A DNA stretch of 34,815 nucleotides, from positions 1 to 34,815 of the IMG/VR virus record IMGVR_UViG_3300017759_000025. One strand, given 5' to 3'. This document shows positions 23,380-32,318 of this stretch, piece after piece; position 1 is the first letter of the stretch, and each line of letters begins with the position of its first letter. Source of the DNA: a virus. The position numbers and the translations under genes are program-made. The notes below the pieces were generated by a model, which was not told the origin of the DNA, ran no database searches, and worked only from the letters and a program-made list of their open reading frames with translations.

Positions 23380-25169
23380 TGGCGGATGATGATAGTAGAA
23401 TAAGTCGGTTTCTTTCGACATTAAGTAAACCATTCAAGCGTAAGTCATCTCCTACACCTACTATGCCGCTTTGGACAAGTGGTATTCAAGAGCCTGTAAT
23501 GGCACAAGGAATTACAATACCTGCTCTATATGCTGTGAGTACAGAATGTTTAATTCTTAGAACAGTTCTTTCTAAACTTAGACAAGAGATGTTTAGAAGA
23601 GGATATTATTGGGAAAAGCGATTTCATAAGAAATGTACTCAATGTGATGAAGAGTTCAGTCATGATGTAGAAACTTGTGAAACATGTGGTGGTGAAGTTA
23701 GAGGACCGGAAACAGAAGAATTGGTTTATGCCAAATGGTTACTTAAACAAGAAAACAGTATGGAACAACAATTTTTACATATTTTACATGAGTTAGAAAA
23801 CGATTTAAATATTGTAGATGATGCATTCTTAATATTTGTAAAAGAGTATTATATTGACCCCGAAACTAAAGAAGTATCATTTTACCGTGTAAAAGAAATG
23901 ATTAGAGGTGACCCAATCTTTATGCGAATAGTTGCAGATAAAAGAGGGGTTAGAGGTGGTCGTTACAAAACCTGCTTAATCCACCGTGACCAAGTTAAGA
24001 CACATGCCGAGGATGACAAGTGCGAGATATGTGGTAGCGATTTACACGATGTACATTATGTTAATATGGCAGGTAGTGGTAAAACACAATACTTTGTTGA
24101 AGGTGAAGTTTTACATTTAAGTAAATATAACCCATCTAAATTATATGGCCGTTCACCGGTAAACACAATGTGGCGGCAAGCCATGACTCTAACAGCGATG
24201 GATAACTACATGTATACTGCATACCAAAAGCGTAGAATGCCAAAAGGTATTATTTCTGTTACTACTGATAATCTTGAGTCAATGAAATCGTTTTGGAAAT
24301 CTGTAGATGAAAAAATGGAAAGGGACCCACATTATGTACCTAAAGTTGGTATAGAATCTAGCACAGGTAGAGGTGGTGTAAATTGGGTCAAGTTTATGGA
24401 TACGCTTGAAGAAATGCAATATATTGCTGTTCGTGATGAAATAAGAAATAGAATAGCCGCATATTTTGGTGTATCAAGTATTTTTATGGTAGACAATGGT
24501 AAGTCCGGTGGTCTTAACAATGAAGGTCTACAGATTCTTGTTACCAATCGAGCAGTAGAGTTTGGACAAAAAATCTATACTGATGTATTATTCCCTAAGA
24601 TTCTAAAGCAAATGGGAGTGTTTGATTGGAAATTAACTCTTTATCCAAATGAAGAAGAAGACGAAATTACAAGACTACGCCGAGATGAGCAAGAGTTGAA
24701 TGTAGCGCAAAGAATGGCTCAACTAGGATTTGTACCGGAATTAGTTAATGGTGATACTAGTAATGATATTAAATTTGTTTATCGTAAACCTAAACCCGAA
24801 GAACAACAACAAGGCGCACCATCTCCGGGTGGCGCACCACCAATGATGCCTCCGGGTGGAGGAAGAATGCCTCCGGGTATGATGGGTGGAATGCCTCCGG
24901 GTATGATGGGTGGAATGCCTCCGGGTGGCGCACCAATGATGCGAGGAATGCCTCCGGGTATGCCACAAGGTAATATGCCAATGCCGCCTCCACAACCCGG
25001 CGGTCAAGGTGTAGGAATACGCAACCGTGGTCCTGCCGCACCCGAAAGAAGAACCTCACCGGGTAGTGGCGCACCTGTAACTAGTGTACAACAAAGAGGG
25101 CCACCACCATCCCTTGGACAACAGAATGTAAACACTATGCAAAATGCACGAAGATTTAGAGGGGCATAA
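23379..25169 (+). CDS. Portal protein with inserted zinc-binding Cys sets
   Basis: This is a 596-residue portal, the dodecameric ring through which DNA enters the head. Typical portal traits are the YNPSKLYGRSPVNTMW region (about 247-262), the TAMDNYMYTAYQKRR helix, FGVSSIFMVDNGKSGGLNNE (about 365-385) and EFGQKIYTDVLFPKIL. Unusual are two Cys sets: C86, C89, C100, C103 and C199, H202, C215, C218, which look like zinc ribbons. The C-terminal 120 residues are Pro/Gly/Met-rich with PPGMMGGM repeats, presumably disordered. The ATG shares its A with the previous stop. The portal label rests on motif memory and on its place between terminase and protease. Confidence 0.82.
   Translation: MADDDSRISRFLSTLSKPFKRKSSPTPTMPLWTSGIQEPVMAQGITIPALYAVSTECLILRTVLSKLRQEMFRRGYYWEKRFHKKCTQCDEEFSHDVETCETCGGEVRGPETEELVYAKWLLKQENSMEQQFLHILHELENDLNIVDDAFLIFVKEYYIDPETKEVSFYRVKEMIRGDPIFMRIVADKRGVRGGRYKTCLIHRDQVKTHAEDDKCEICGSDLHDVHYVNMAGSGKTQYFVEGEVLHLSKYNPSKLYGRSPVNTMWRQAMTLTAMDNYMYTAYQKRRMPKGIISVTTDNLESMKSFWKSVDEKMERDPHYVPKVGIESSTGRGGVNWVKFMDTLEEMQYIAVRDEIRNRIAAYFGVSSIFMVDNGKSGGLNNEGLQILVTNRAVEFGQKIYTDVLFPKILKQMGVFDWKLTLYPNEEEDEITRLRRDEQELNVAQRMAQLGFVPELVNGDTSNDIKFVYRKPKPEEQQQGAPSPGGAPPMMPPGGGRMPPGMMGGMPPGMMGGMPPGGAPMMRGMPPGMPQGNMPMPPPQPGGQGVGIRNRGPAAPERRTSPGSGAPVTSVQQRGPPPSLGQQNVNTMQNARRFRGA
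24867..24930 (+). repeat. Tandem 24-bp repeat in the portal tail
   Basis: A 24-base unit coding for MPPGMMGG is present twice without change (24867-24890 and 24891-24914), and a third, partial unit begins at 24915. It lies in the disordered Pro/Gly/Met tail and gives rise to spurious His/Arg-rich reading frames on the other strand. Confidence 0.8.
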
Positions 25170-25214
25170 GAAACGCTTTTAACATAGTAGTATGTGAGAT
25201 AGGTAGGGAAGAAG
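25170..25214 (+). promoter_or_regulatory. Short intergenic region with weak inverted repeat
   Basis: ACATA-GTAG-TATGT at 25182-25195 can form a weak five-pair hairpin, and the G/A-rich GGGAAGAAG directly before 25215 is the ribosome binding site. Nothing else was seen. Confidence 0.25.
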
Positions 25215-25565
25215 ATGGAATTAAAGAAGATGCACCCAATGGCAAGAAAACTTGAACAAGCCCAAAAGGGATTTTTAACTGCTCTTGAGAGTGACAATGC
25301 GGAAGTAGCAAAACAACACCTAACAGAAGTACAAAAGTTAGCAGACTTCCTTGCAGATGACCTAAATACAGTTATTGCAAAATCCGAATCTGCTAAGGGT
25401 GTAAACGATATTTATGCAGGTGGAGTGCCTGTATTAAAGTTTACAGAAGGAAGAGGTAGAGTAGGTTCCATCGAAGGGAAAAGACTCCCCGGTTCCATTA
25501 CTACAGGAATTAGAAAGTCTAATTTTACCCCTACCACTGGTACATTTGGCCGCTATACTAATTGA
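25215..25565 (+). CDS. Small hypothetical protein after the portal
   Basis: This is a 116-residue protein. Residues 1-60 form a clear amphipathic helical hairpin (ARKLEQAQKGFLTALES, then AKQHLTEVQKLADFLADDL). The second half is Gly/Arg/Thr-rich with short strands. I recognise no family. Its place between portal and protease and its small helical form would suit a minor head or scaffold component. Confidence 0.65.
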   Translation: MELKKMHPMARKLEQAQKGFLTALESDNAEVAKQHLTEVQKLADFLADDLNTVIAKSESAKGVNDIYAGGVPVLKFTEGRGRVGSIEGKRLPGSITTGIRKSNFTPTTGTFGRYTN

Positions 25566-25574
25566 GGTCTTAAA

Positions 25575-25913
25575 ATGACAGAAGATAACTCCGAGCGTTT
25601 AGTAAACGCTTTGATTACTAAAATGGAAGTTATGGATAATAGTATAGAATTACTAAAGCAAGAAAATCAGCGTTTGAAGAATTTACTTAATAATCCTCAA
25701 ACATTACTAAGAAAAATGGGTATGGTAAAAACTACCACACCTTTTACCGAGGATGTACAAAATGACCCATTTAGAAATGACCTTAACGATAATAGTATTC
25801 TAAAAGGAGAAAACTCATTTATTCCACAAACTAATGAAGAATTCCATAATATGGATTGGGATGAAATTCATGAGTTAGCAAATAAATCTAAAGAAAAAGA
25901 GATGATTCAATGA
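25575..25913 (+). CDS. Coiled-coil protein sharing the C-terminal motif of the protease-scaffold protein
   Basis: This is a 112-residue protein. Residues 5-45 are a likely coiled coil (RLVNALITKMEVMDNSIELL and onward). Residues about 90-105 (EEFHNMDWDEIHELANKSKE) match the C-terminus of the S78 protease-scaffold protein at 33680-33737 (DLNNMSWDEVHTLAN): 9 of the 14 residues from Asn-Met to Ala-Asn are identical or conservative. This suggests that both bind the same partner, most simply the capsid shell. The ATG follows GAGGTCTTAAA. It overlaps the next gene by four bases. Confidence 0.72.
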   Translation: MTEDNSERLVNALITKMEVMDNSIELLKQENQRLKNLLNNPQTLLRKMGMVKTTTPFTEDVQNDPFRNDLNDNSILKGENSFIPQTNEEFHNMDWDEIHELANKSKEKEMIQ

Positions 25914-26494
25914 AGCCAAGATATGAAGAAATGAGTTACGAAACCACAGTTATGCTTGAAAAAGCAAAACAAATGAACGACAGACTAAATAGAATAGAGA
26001 AAGAGATGACTCTACCACTTTCAGCAGGTACACCTAGAACTTCAAAAAGAGGTAAAATGCAAAGGATGAGAACACCTCGTGAGGGCATGCGTGAAACTGG
26101 TGAGATGCCTCTTCCGGGTACCGGTGACGATGCAGGTATGGCTCAAAAAGCAGATTGTGGTTGTGGTAAAAAACCATGTGAATGTAAAGATTGTCCTAAG
26201 TGTGGTTCTAAAATGGAAAAAGGTAGTTGCATGAAGATGGGATGCGACAAGATGGCTAAGGCACAACCGGGATTTCCAGCAGAAAAAATTACTGATGTTA
26301 ATCCTCACTTTGTAGCAGAATCCGGTGGTCAAACAAAAAGCGGTTACTTTACCACTAATGGTAAAACCATAGAAACCGAAGATGCTAAACCAAAGAGAAA
26401 GAAACATGACTCTAAAGTGAATATGGAAAGACTATCATCAAGACAAAACCCGCACTCCGATACCGGAGTCGTTAGAGAAGAAAGTTTTAATTGA
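25910..26494 (+). CDS. Cys-rich and basic hypothetical protein
   Basis: This is a 194-residue protein. The first 40 residues are helical and charged. Residues 42-70 are basic (Arg/Lys/Met/Thr). Residues about 80-115 hold a dense Cys cluster: CGCGKKPCECKDCPKCGSKM, then C and C, about eight Cys, metallothionein or double zinc-knuckle-like. The C-terminus is hydrophilic with charged and Ser residues. The Cys pattern recalls the small protein at 20871. The gene starts within the previous stop (ATGA). Metal binding is likely; function is unknown. Confidence 0.65.
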   Translation: MKPRYEEMSYETTVMLEKAKQMNDRLNRIEKEMTLPLSAGTPRTSKRGKMQRMRTPREGMRETGEMPLPGTGDDAGMAQKADCGCGKKPCECKDCPKCGSKMEKGSCMKMGCDKMAKAQPGFPAEKITDVNPHFVAESGGQTKSGYFTTNGKTIETEDAKPKRKKHDSKVNMERLSSRQNPHSDTGVVREESFN

Positions 26495-26503
26495 GGTGAT
26501 TTT

Positions 26504-26674
26504 GTGAAACCAATAGCGGTTAGAAAAGCAAATATCAACTCTAAACTTAGAGAAGCGGGAGAAGCGGGAATACCAATAGTATGTAGAAAATGTGGTGGCA
26601 CAAATACTTCGGGTTGTAAATTACATCAAGGTATGGATATACACGCATGTCCTTTATTTGAACCGCTATCATAG
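26504..26674 (+). CDS. Small CxxC protein with shared N-terminal motif
   Basis: This is a 56-residue protein starting with GTG, GAGGTGAT ending three bases upstream, in a gap too short for many gene finders. The start MKPIAVRKAN is nearly that of the leftward protein at 5082 (PIAVRKA identical). After a helical stretch, CRKCGGTNTSGCKLHQGMD and a final HACP give four Cys and two His, probably one zinc site. It ends 11 bases before the giant gene. No family known to me. Confidence 0.7.
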   Translation: MKPIAVRKANINSKLREAGEAGIPIVCRKCGGTNTSGCKLHQGMDIHACPLFEPLS

Positions 26675-26685
26675 GCGGTGAAAAA

Positions 26686-29600
26686 ATGCTACAAGATTTC
26701 TACATTCGTAAAAATGATTTTGTTATTTCACTTTACGATGGTTTAGATTTATCTCGAACTGCCGCAGAATATATCATGGCGTGGGAGTCTTTAGAAAAAG
26801 CCCCTAAAGATTTATTTTCTTTAAATCTTAAAGATACTGCTGAAACAATAATTAAATTTGATAAAAAAGAAGGTGCAGGATATTTATTAGCATCTAAACC
26901 TACTTTTGGTGAACCAACAAATCATGTTTGGGCTGACGGTATGATTCGTAGAGAGGGTAGAGGTCACTCAATATTTCCAACTTATAGGGCAGATGCTAAG
27001 TCATCTTACACTGATTCTCATTTTCCATATCACGAAATGAACCATCCATTAAGACAAATAAATCACGCAACAGGTTTACCCAATATGTTAGAGGTACTTA
27101 GGTCGTTTGCACTAGGCGGTGCAAGTACTCAAGAAATGGAGATGGAGAAAAAGTGGTATAAGATTATGACGGAAAAAAATAGTCCTTTAGTTACTGGTTT
27201 CAAAAGCGGTTCAACTACTATACCTATACTTGGGGATATTAATACACCGGGAACTGTAGCACAACATCAACATCATTTATATGAAAGGGACTATAGAAGA
27301 TGGAAGAAGGGAAATGCTGATTTAGAAACAGAACTCCAAAGTAAAGGATTGAAAGGTAAAGAATTAGAAAGTGAGTTACGCCATAGCCACTTTGATGATA
27401 AAGTCAAAGAGTGGACAAGTGAAGAAGGAGAGTTAGGTTTAGATGGTTTTATGTATGGACTCGAATGGTTTACACCGGAAGAAAGAGATTCTGTTGAAGA
27501 ACAGTTACACGAAGGTATAGATAATAAATCAACACTTACATTACCCAACGGTGAGAAAATACCTACTGCTAGACTAGCAGTAAATAATTTACTTAGAAGA
27601 ACACCCGAAATGAATTTTATGCTTAGGTCAAATCAAAATTTTGGTCGTAACGCTCATTATCGAAATCAGTCTAATGAAGATGATTACTCACAAGGTGAAA
27701 ATAGATTTATCCGTAGTGCTTTAGGTGAATCAGTTCATAATCAAAATGATTTGTTAGATTACCCTATTGCTGACTATATATTAAGTGAAATTAATGAAAA
27801 ATACGCTGTTGATGATAAAAAACCATTACAGGTTTTACCATCACTTGGAATCCATAAAACAAAACCTAAAGATAAATATACTTATCAAGACCTACAAAGA
27901 GCATCTAAACACAAAAGACTCTCTATGGAAGATTTACTTTTCTTAGCAGGATTTGACCCTAATACTAAACAATTAATTGAGAATCATCCTATACATGGTA
28001 AAATGGATGGACCAATTATTGATTTACCAACGCTAGAAAAAACACAAGAATACGCACAACGCAACGGAACAGTTCAACAGTTAGCAAAAGAAATGGTAAA
28101 CGATTTAGCATTTTTAAAATCTCCACATGGTCCTCATCCCGATGAAGAAAAACAAGAGTTTTGGGAAACAGACCCGGATGGATATACATACGGTCCGGGT
28201 AAATTTTACTCTTCATTATACAATAATATGCCCGGAATGAATGTATCACCTGCTACATGGATTGACTTTTTGCACTCTATGTCGCATAACAAAGATGACT
28301 CTATCATGTTCCAAACAGACCCTACTAATAACCAATTTTGGATGCCAAACCAAGAAAACACTATTTTAGGAATGCACTTTAGTCCACTCTTTTCACAAGA
28401 AATAGGTAGTTTTGATACTAACAAAATGAATTTTTCTTTTACCCACGAAAAAATGCCTTTACAAAACATATTCTCACCATTCGGAACAAGTAAAAAAAGT
28501 AGTTTGAGTGAAAAAAATAACTATACTGAACATAAATCTGCAATTAATCCTATGTATGAATATGCCATGAGAACAGCATCTCCTGCATTTAAACGACAAT
28601 TAGATTCATTCAATCAACACTTATCACCACACACATCAAGCAATCCTACATTTGCTCAAAGACCGGAATCTATGTATGGTAGTAGTCCTAGTGATAGTAG
28701 ATTACATGAAAGAGCGGTTAAAGCACAATTACATAATACATTTTTGAATAGAGTAGGCCATCCATTTACTCCACCAAAAAAAGCCATAGGACAACTTAAA
28801 GATTTTTTAACAGGAGATTTAACACTATCAGCAGGTCTTGACCTTCAAGAATTCAAAGATTATGTAGGGTGGGATTCAAAATCTAACACTTATAGTAGTG
28901 TTAAAGATATTATAGAAACAGGTGACTTTCCAATAGTTAGATTAGTAAATTCCATTAGTAAGATACTCAACACAACAGATGGTAGAAAGATTAACGACTT
29001 CATGGAAAGTTTATCTGTTGATAAAAATAATGAAAACTATAAACAATTACATGATTATTATATGGATAATTTTGATTTTAATGTTAATGATAAAATAAAT
29101 TTAAATGATGCTAATAGTGGATTACAAAGTATAACATCTAAATTCCATCAAAGAAAATTAGATAATAAGAAAAGTAGAAGTTATAAACCTAAAACAAATC
29201 CTAGTGAAGTTATACAATCTATTCTAAGATTTGGTGGTAGTTCTATTTCTACTGAAAAAGAAAATAGGATTAGAGAAACCATTGACTCAATAAATGAAAT
29301 GATGATGAATCCCGATTTGTCACAAGAACAAGTGATGGGTTTAAGAGAAGATTTACAAGATGCTGTAACTCAATTAAATAGAGTTCAACAATCAACAAAA
29401 CAAAAAGACAAACCTAGTTCTCATTGGAAAATTAATGCTAAACAATATTTAGATATGTTACAATCCCATCATGATACAATAGTAGATTATGCTAAAAATG
29501 TAATGATACCATTAGTTATTGAACAACAACCCGATGCTTTCGACCCTAGTAACCCTGTGCAGTTTATACATAATGTACAAAAGTTATTGGCTGATACCCA

Positions 29601-32259
29601 AAAGCATATTTTAGCAACCGACAATCATGACTTGTCACCTGTAACTTATGGAATAGATTACAATGTAGTTAATCAAAAACCTAAAAAAGTAAACGAACAT
29701 AAGTCTATTGCTAATTACTTGTTAAATAATGGTGCAGAAATAGATGGTAATATGTCTATTGATGAAGTAATTAATAAATTAAATTTAGAAAAAACTCCAT
29801 CCATGAAAGAGCATATCGCTAATATTATTAACGAATCTTCTATGAGGCAACAACCTTTATTCGTTTCTACAGTAGGAAATTTACTTACAAGTGGTGCTTT
29901 ATCAAAAATAGGAAATACCGATATATCTCATTTACATACTTCTAATGATGAAATCATGGGTACTAAATATGATGAATTAAACAGTAATGATAAATTTCAT
30001 CATGATTTACATAATTCAAATTTACATAACGCAATAGGTATTGCACAAAAAAGAGCAAGAAAAGAAAATGAAAATTGGAAAGCAAATCCAATACACTCTT
30101 TATCTCAATCGTTAAACCATGTTCTTAGTACACAACATTTTGGTCAATCAATGCAAAATAGTGGATTAGAGTTTTTCCATGCTAGAGATTTTGATGCTCA
30201 TGGTGCAAAAGACATGGGTAAAGGAGTTAAGAAAATTACCGCTACTACTAGGAATAACTTGGACTCTTTAATTGTGTTAGATGAAAGAAAATTGATGGAT
30301 GATAGAGGTGATGTGTTAGACAGTGCATTTGAAGCACCTACAACCGAAACAGTTGCTAGAGCAGGTTTAGGTACACATTCTAAAATAGGTAAAGTAAATC
30401 CTACTAATGCATCTATGTATAATATATTTGGTGTAGGGGATATTCATGAAGGGTTTGTAGCAGAACCATCTTTTGGTATTGAAACTAATACACAGGGTGA
30501 ACCGATAGTTGGAGAGTATACTCAGCCGGGTTTTTATCCAAGAGTAAGTGAAGAAGCGTTGAATACATTGTTTGGAGAAGAAACTATACAACAAGTACTA
30601 CCAAATTTACCACCACCACAAAATACTCTTTCAGCACATCAAGGAGTAAATATGGATACTTACTTATCTCCATCGGATGACCCTTCAACAATCGCTATGA
30701 GTGAAGTTTCTACATATATCTCATCTCTACTAAATCCCGATGTATTATTGATGAAGAGTGACGATGTTAAATGGTCACCCCCCATTAGACCAATGCATCG
30801 TATTTTTGAGTTAAGTGATTTACATCATCTAAGAGGTTTTAGTGGTTCTTGGGTTGTAAGTAAATGGTATGATGGAAAAAGAGTTATCATAGTAAGTGAA
30901 GATGAAGTAATTACTACATACGATGAAAATGGTAAAAAAGTAGGATTGAAAAAATCATTTAAAGAAAATCTTTCAAAGTTAAATAAAAGAGATTATGTTA
31001 TAGATGGTATTTTAGGTGAAGAAGAATTAAACATAATAGATATTCTAAATTATGATGCTAACAATGTAAGTGATATGACCATGTTTGAAAGAATGAAATT
31101 ATTGAGAAGTCAATTTGATAGTCATGAAAATATAATTATTCCGGGTCCACATGATACTAAAATGACAGACGAAGAAGGTTTAGATGAAACAGTTTCTAAT
31201 TTACAAGAGGAACATGAAATAATTTTACTAAGAGATGGTAAATCTACATACATGAAAGGTGAAAGACGACACCCGAAATGGATGCTACTTAGGAATACTA
31301 AAGACTACAACTTCATAGTTTTAGATGTTAAAGGTAATAATTCACATACTTATAGATTAGGTGCAGGACCAATATTAGACGGTTCAAAACTAGGTAATAG
31401 AGCAGTAGAAGTAAATGGACAAGAGTACATGGACATAGGAACAATACATAATCAAACAGATTCATACAAAGTGGGAGATGTAGTTAGAGTATCTATTACA
31501 GGAGTAACTAAAAAAACTCGTGGTGGAAGAAATGTCTTCAATGTACAGATGAAGCAAATAACTGGTAAAGGTGATGGTGAAGGTGCGGCTAGTGCTGAAT
31601 CTTTAGATATACTTACTAAATCTTTGAGTCCTATTTTAGTTCCACACGATATAGAGTATGATAATAATAAATTAAAAGTTATACTAAAAGATATAGATAC
31701 TGTAGAATATGATGTTGTGGAATACGGTAACCTATGGTATTTGGAAAGTCCTTCTACTGCATTGAGTGGTATGCTAAAGTCAAATTATCCTATTACATTA
31801 GCAGAAAGTATGTACCCATATTGGGGTGCCGTAGCACCACTTATGTTTAATGGTCATTTAGTAAAAAGAGATGTGTTAGATGAAAAACCCCCAAGTCGTA
31901 AACGCCAAGATAAACAATCAGCAGGTATTTTAGATGCAGATGATGATAACCGGTTACTCAAACCAACTACTAAGAAAGCATTAGAAATAATATCTCGTGC
32001 TTTAGACCAACTTTCTAAAGAAAAAATGACATGGACAGGACCAAAAGGGCTTGGTATAGATATGGCTACACCTATAGAATCACCAAGTGGTCCGACTCGT
32101 TTGGCTAACGAAGAAACTATGCCGGATTATGATGGTAGAAAGCGTAGTGACGAAAAAGAAATTGAGCCTAAAAGTAATCATAAAGGAAAAAAACCCATTA
32201 AACACATAGATGTTAAACAAAATACTTCGCAGTTGTCCGATTTTAATAAAGTAGGTTGA
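26686..32259 (+). CDS. Giant 1857-residue protein with degenerate DNA-ligase-like domain
   Basis: The largest gene of the window lies between portal and protease genes, with GGTGA before the ATG. Residues 1-1370 are hydrophilic (Asn, Lys, Gln, His), mostly helical, without a domain I know; the start has FYIRKND (cf. other N-termini) and EYIMAWESLEKAP (about 28-40), a weak cluster motif. Residues about 1375-1620 follow ATP-dependent DNA ligases in order: SKWYDGKRVIIV (K1393, D1396, G1397; motif I, usually KxDG), YVIDGIL (D1440; motif III), LNIIDILNYDA then FERMKLLRSQ, HEIILLRD (motif IV), KWMLLRN (W1532; motif V), then an OB-fold-like segment (YKVGDVVRVSITGV). The key Lys is shifted by one, and motifs IV and V have lost Gly and Lys, so catalysis is doubtful. 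A head-internal or DNA-end binding role is inference. Confidence 0.8.
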   Translation: MLQDFYIRKNDFVISLYDGLDLSRTAAEYIMAWESLEKAPKDLFSLNLKDTAETIIKFDKKEGAGYLLASKPTFGEPTNHVWADGMIRREGRGHSIFPTYRADAKSSYTDSHFPYHEMNHPLRQINHATGLPNMLEVLRSFALGGASTQEMEMEKKWYKIMTEKNSPLVTGFKSGSTTIPILGDINTPGTVAQHQHHLYERDYRRWKKGNADLETELQSKGLKGKELESELRHSHFDDKVKEWTSEEGELGLDGFMYGLEWFTPEERDSVEEQLHEGIDNKSTLTLPNGEKIPTARLAVNNLLRRTPEMNFMLRSNQNFGRNAHYRNQSNEDDYSQGENRFIRSALGESVHNQNDLLDYPIADYILSEINEKYAVDDKKPLQVLPSLGIHKTKPKDKYTYQDLQRASKHKRLSMEDLLFLAGFDPNTKQLIENHPIHGKMDGPIIDLPTLEKTQEYAQRNGTVQQLAKEMVNDLAFLKSPHGPHPDEEKQEFWETDPDGYTYGPGKFYSSLYNNMPGMNVSPATWIDFLHSMSHNKDDSIMFQTDPTNNQFWMPNQENTILGMHFSPLFSQEIGSFDTNKMNFSFTHEKMPLQNIFSPFGTSKKSSLSEKNNYTEHKSAINPMYEYAMRTASPAFKRQLDSFNQHLSPHTSSNPTFAQRPESMYGSSPSDSRLHERAVKAQLHNTFLNRVGHPFTPPKKAIGQLKDFLTGDLTLSAGLDLQEFKDYVGWDSKSNTYSSVKDIIETGDFPIVRLVNSISKILNTTDGRKINDFMESLSVDKNNENYKQLHDYYMDNFDFNVNDKINLNDANSGLQSITSKFHQRKLDNKKSRSYKPKTNPSEVIQSILRFGGSSISTEKENRIRETIDSINEMMMNPDLSQEQVMGLREDLQDAVTQLNRVQQSTKQKDKPSSHWKINAKQYLDMLQSHHDTIVDYAKNVMIPLVIEQQPDAFDPSNPVQFIHNVQKLLADTQKHILATDNHDLSPVTYGIDYNVVNQKPKKVNEHKSIANYLLNNGAEIDGNMSIDEVINKLNLEKTPSMKEHIANIINESSMRQQPLFVSTVGNLLTSGALSKIGNTDISHLHTSNDEIMGTKYDELNSNDKFHHDLHNSNLHNAIGIAQKRARKENENWKANPIHSLSQSLNHVLSTQHFGQSMQNSGLEFFHARDFDAHGAKDMGKGVKKITATTRNNLDSLIVLDERKLMDDRGDVLDSAFEAPTTETVARAGLGTHSKIGKVNPTNASMYNIFGVGDIHEGFVAEPSFGIETNTQGEPIVGEYTQPGFYPRVSEEALNTLFGEETIQQVLPNLPPPQNTLSAHQGVNMDTYLSPSDDPSTIAMSEVSTYISSLLNPDVLLMKSDDVKWSPPIRPMHRIFELSDLHHLRGFSGSWVVSKWYDGKRVIIVSEDEVITTYDENGKKVGLKKSFKENLSKLNKRDYVIDGILGEEELNIIDILNYDANNVSDMTMFERMKLLRSQFDSHENIIIPGPHDTKMTDEEGLDETVSNLQEEHEIILLRDGKSTYMKGERRHPKWMLLRNTKDYNFIVLDVKGNNSHTYRLGAGPILDGSKLGNRAVEVNGQEYMDIGTIHNQTDSYKVGDVVRVSITGVTKKTRGGRNVFNVQMKQITGKGDGEGAASAESLDILTKSLSPILVPHDIEYDNNKLKVILKDIDTVEYDVVEYGNLWYLESPSTALSGMLKSNYPITLAESMYPYWGAVAPLMFNGHLVKRDVLDEKPPSRKRQDKQSAGILDADDDNRLLKPTTKKALEIISRALDQLSKEKMTWTGPKGLGIDMATPIESPSGPTRLANEETMPDYDGRKRSDEKEIEPKSNHKGKKPIKHIDVKQNTSQLSDFNKVG

Positions 32260-32318
32260 TTTCTTTAACACATAAAGTATCAGTTTACTATAAGTAGGAT
32301 GACAGTAAGTTGTGTAAA
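32260..32318 (+). promoter_or_regulatory. Possible promoter of the protease and capsid genes
   Basis: TTTACTATAA at 32284-32293 lies about 30 bases before the ATG at 32319, the distance of an archaeal TATA box with a very short leader. No strong ribosome binding site is present, which fits leaderless or near-leaderless translation. This is the only sizeable gap between portal and major capsid genes. Confidence 0.35.

Noticed and set aside
24741-25074. His/Arg/Ser-rich leftward frames opposite the portal tail
   Set aside because: They result from the Pro/Gly/Met tandem repeat read on the other strand.
26042-26407. Leftward frame opposite the Cys-rich protein
   Set aside because: Phe/Thr/Ser-rich shadow of Lys/Glu/Cys codons, without start signals.
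30800-31560. Calling the giant protein an active DNA ligase
   Set aside because: The adenylated Lys is one residue out of place, and motifs IV and V lack key residues; only the fold is claimed.
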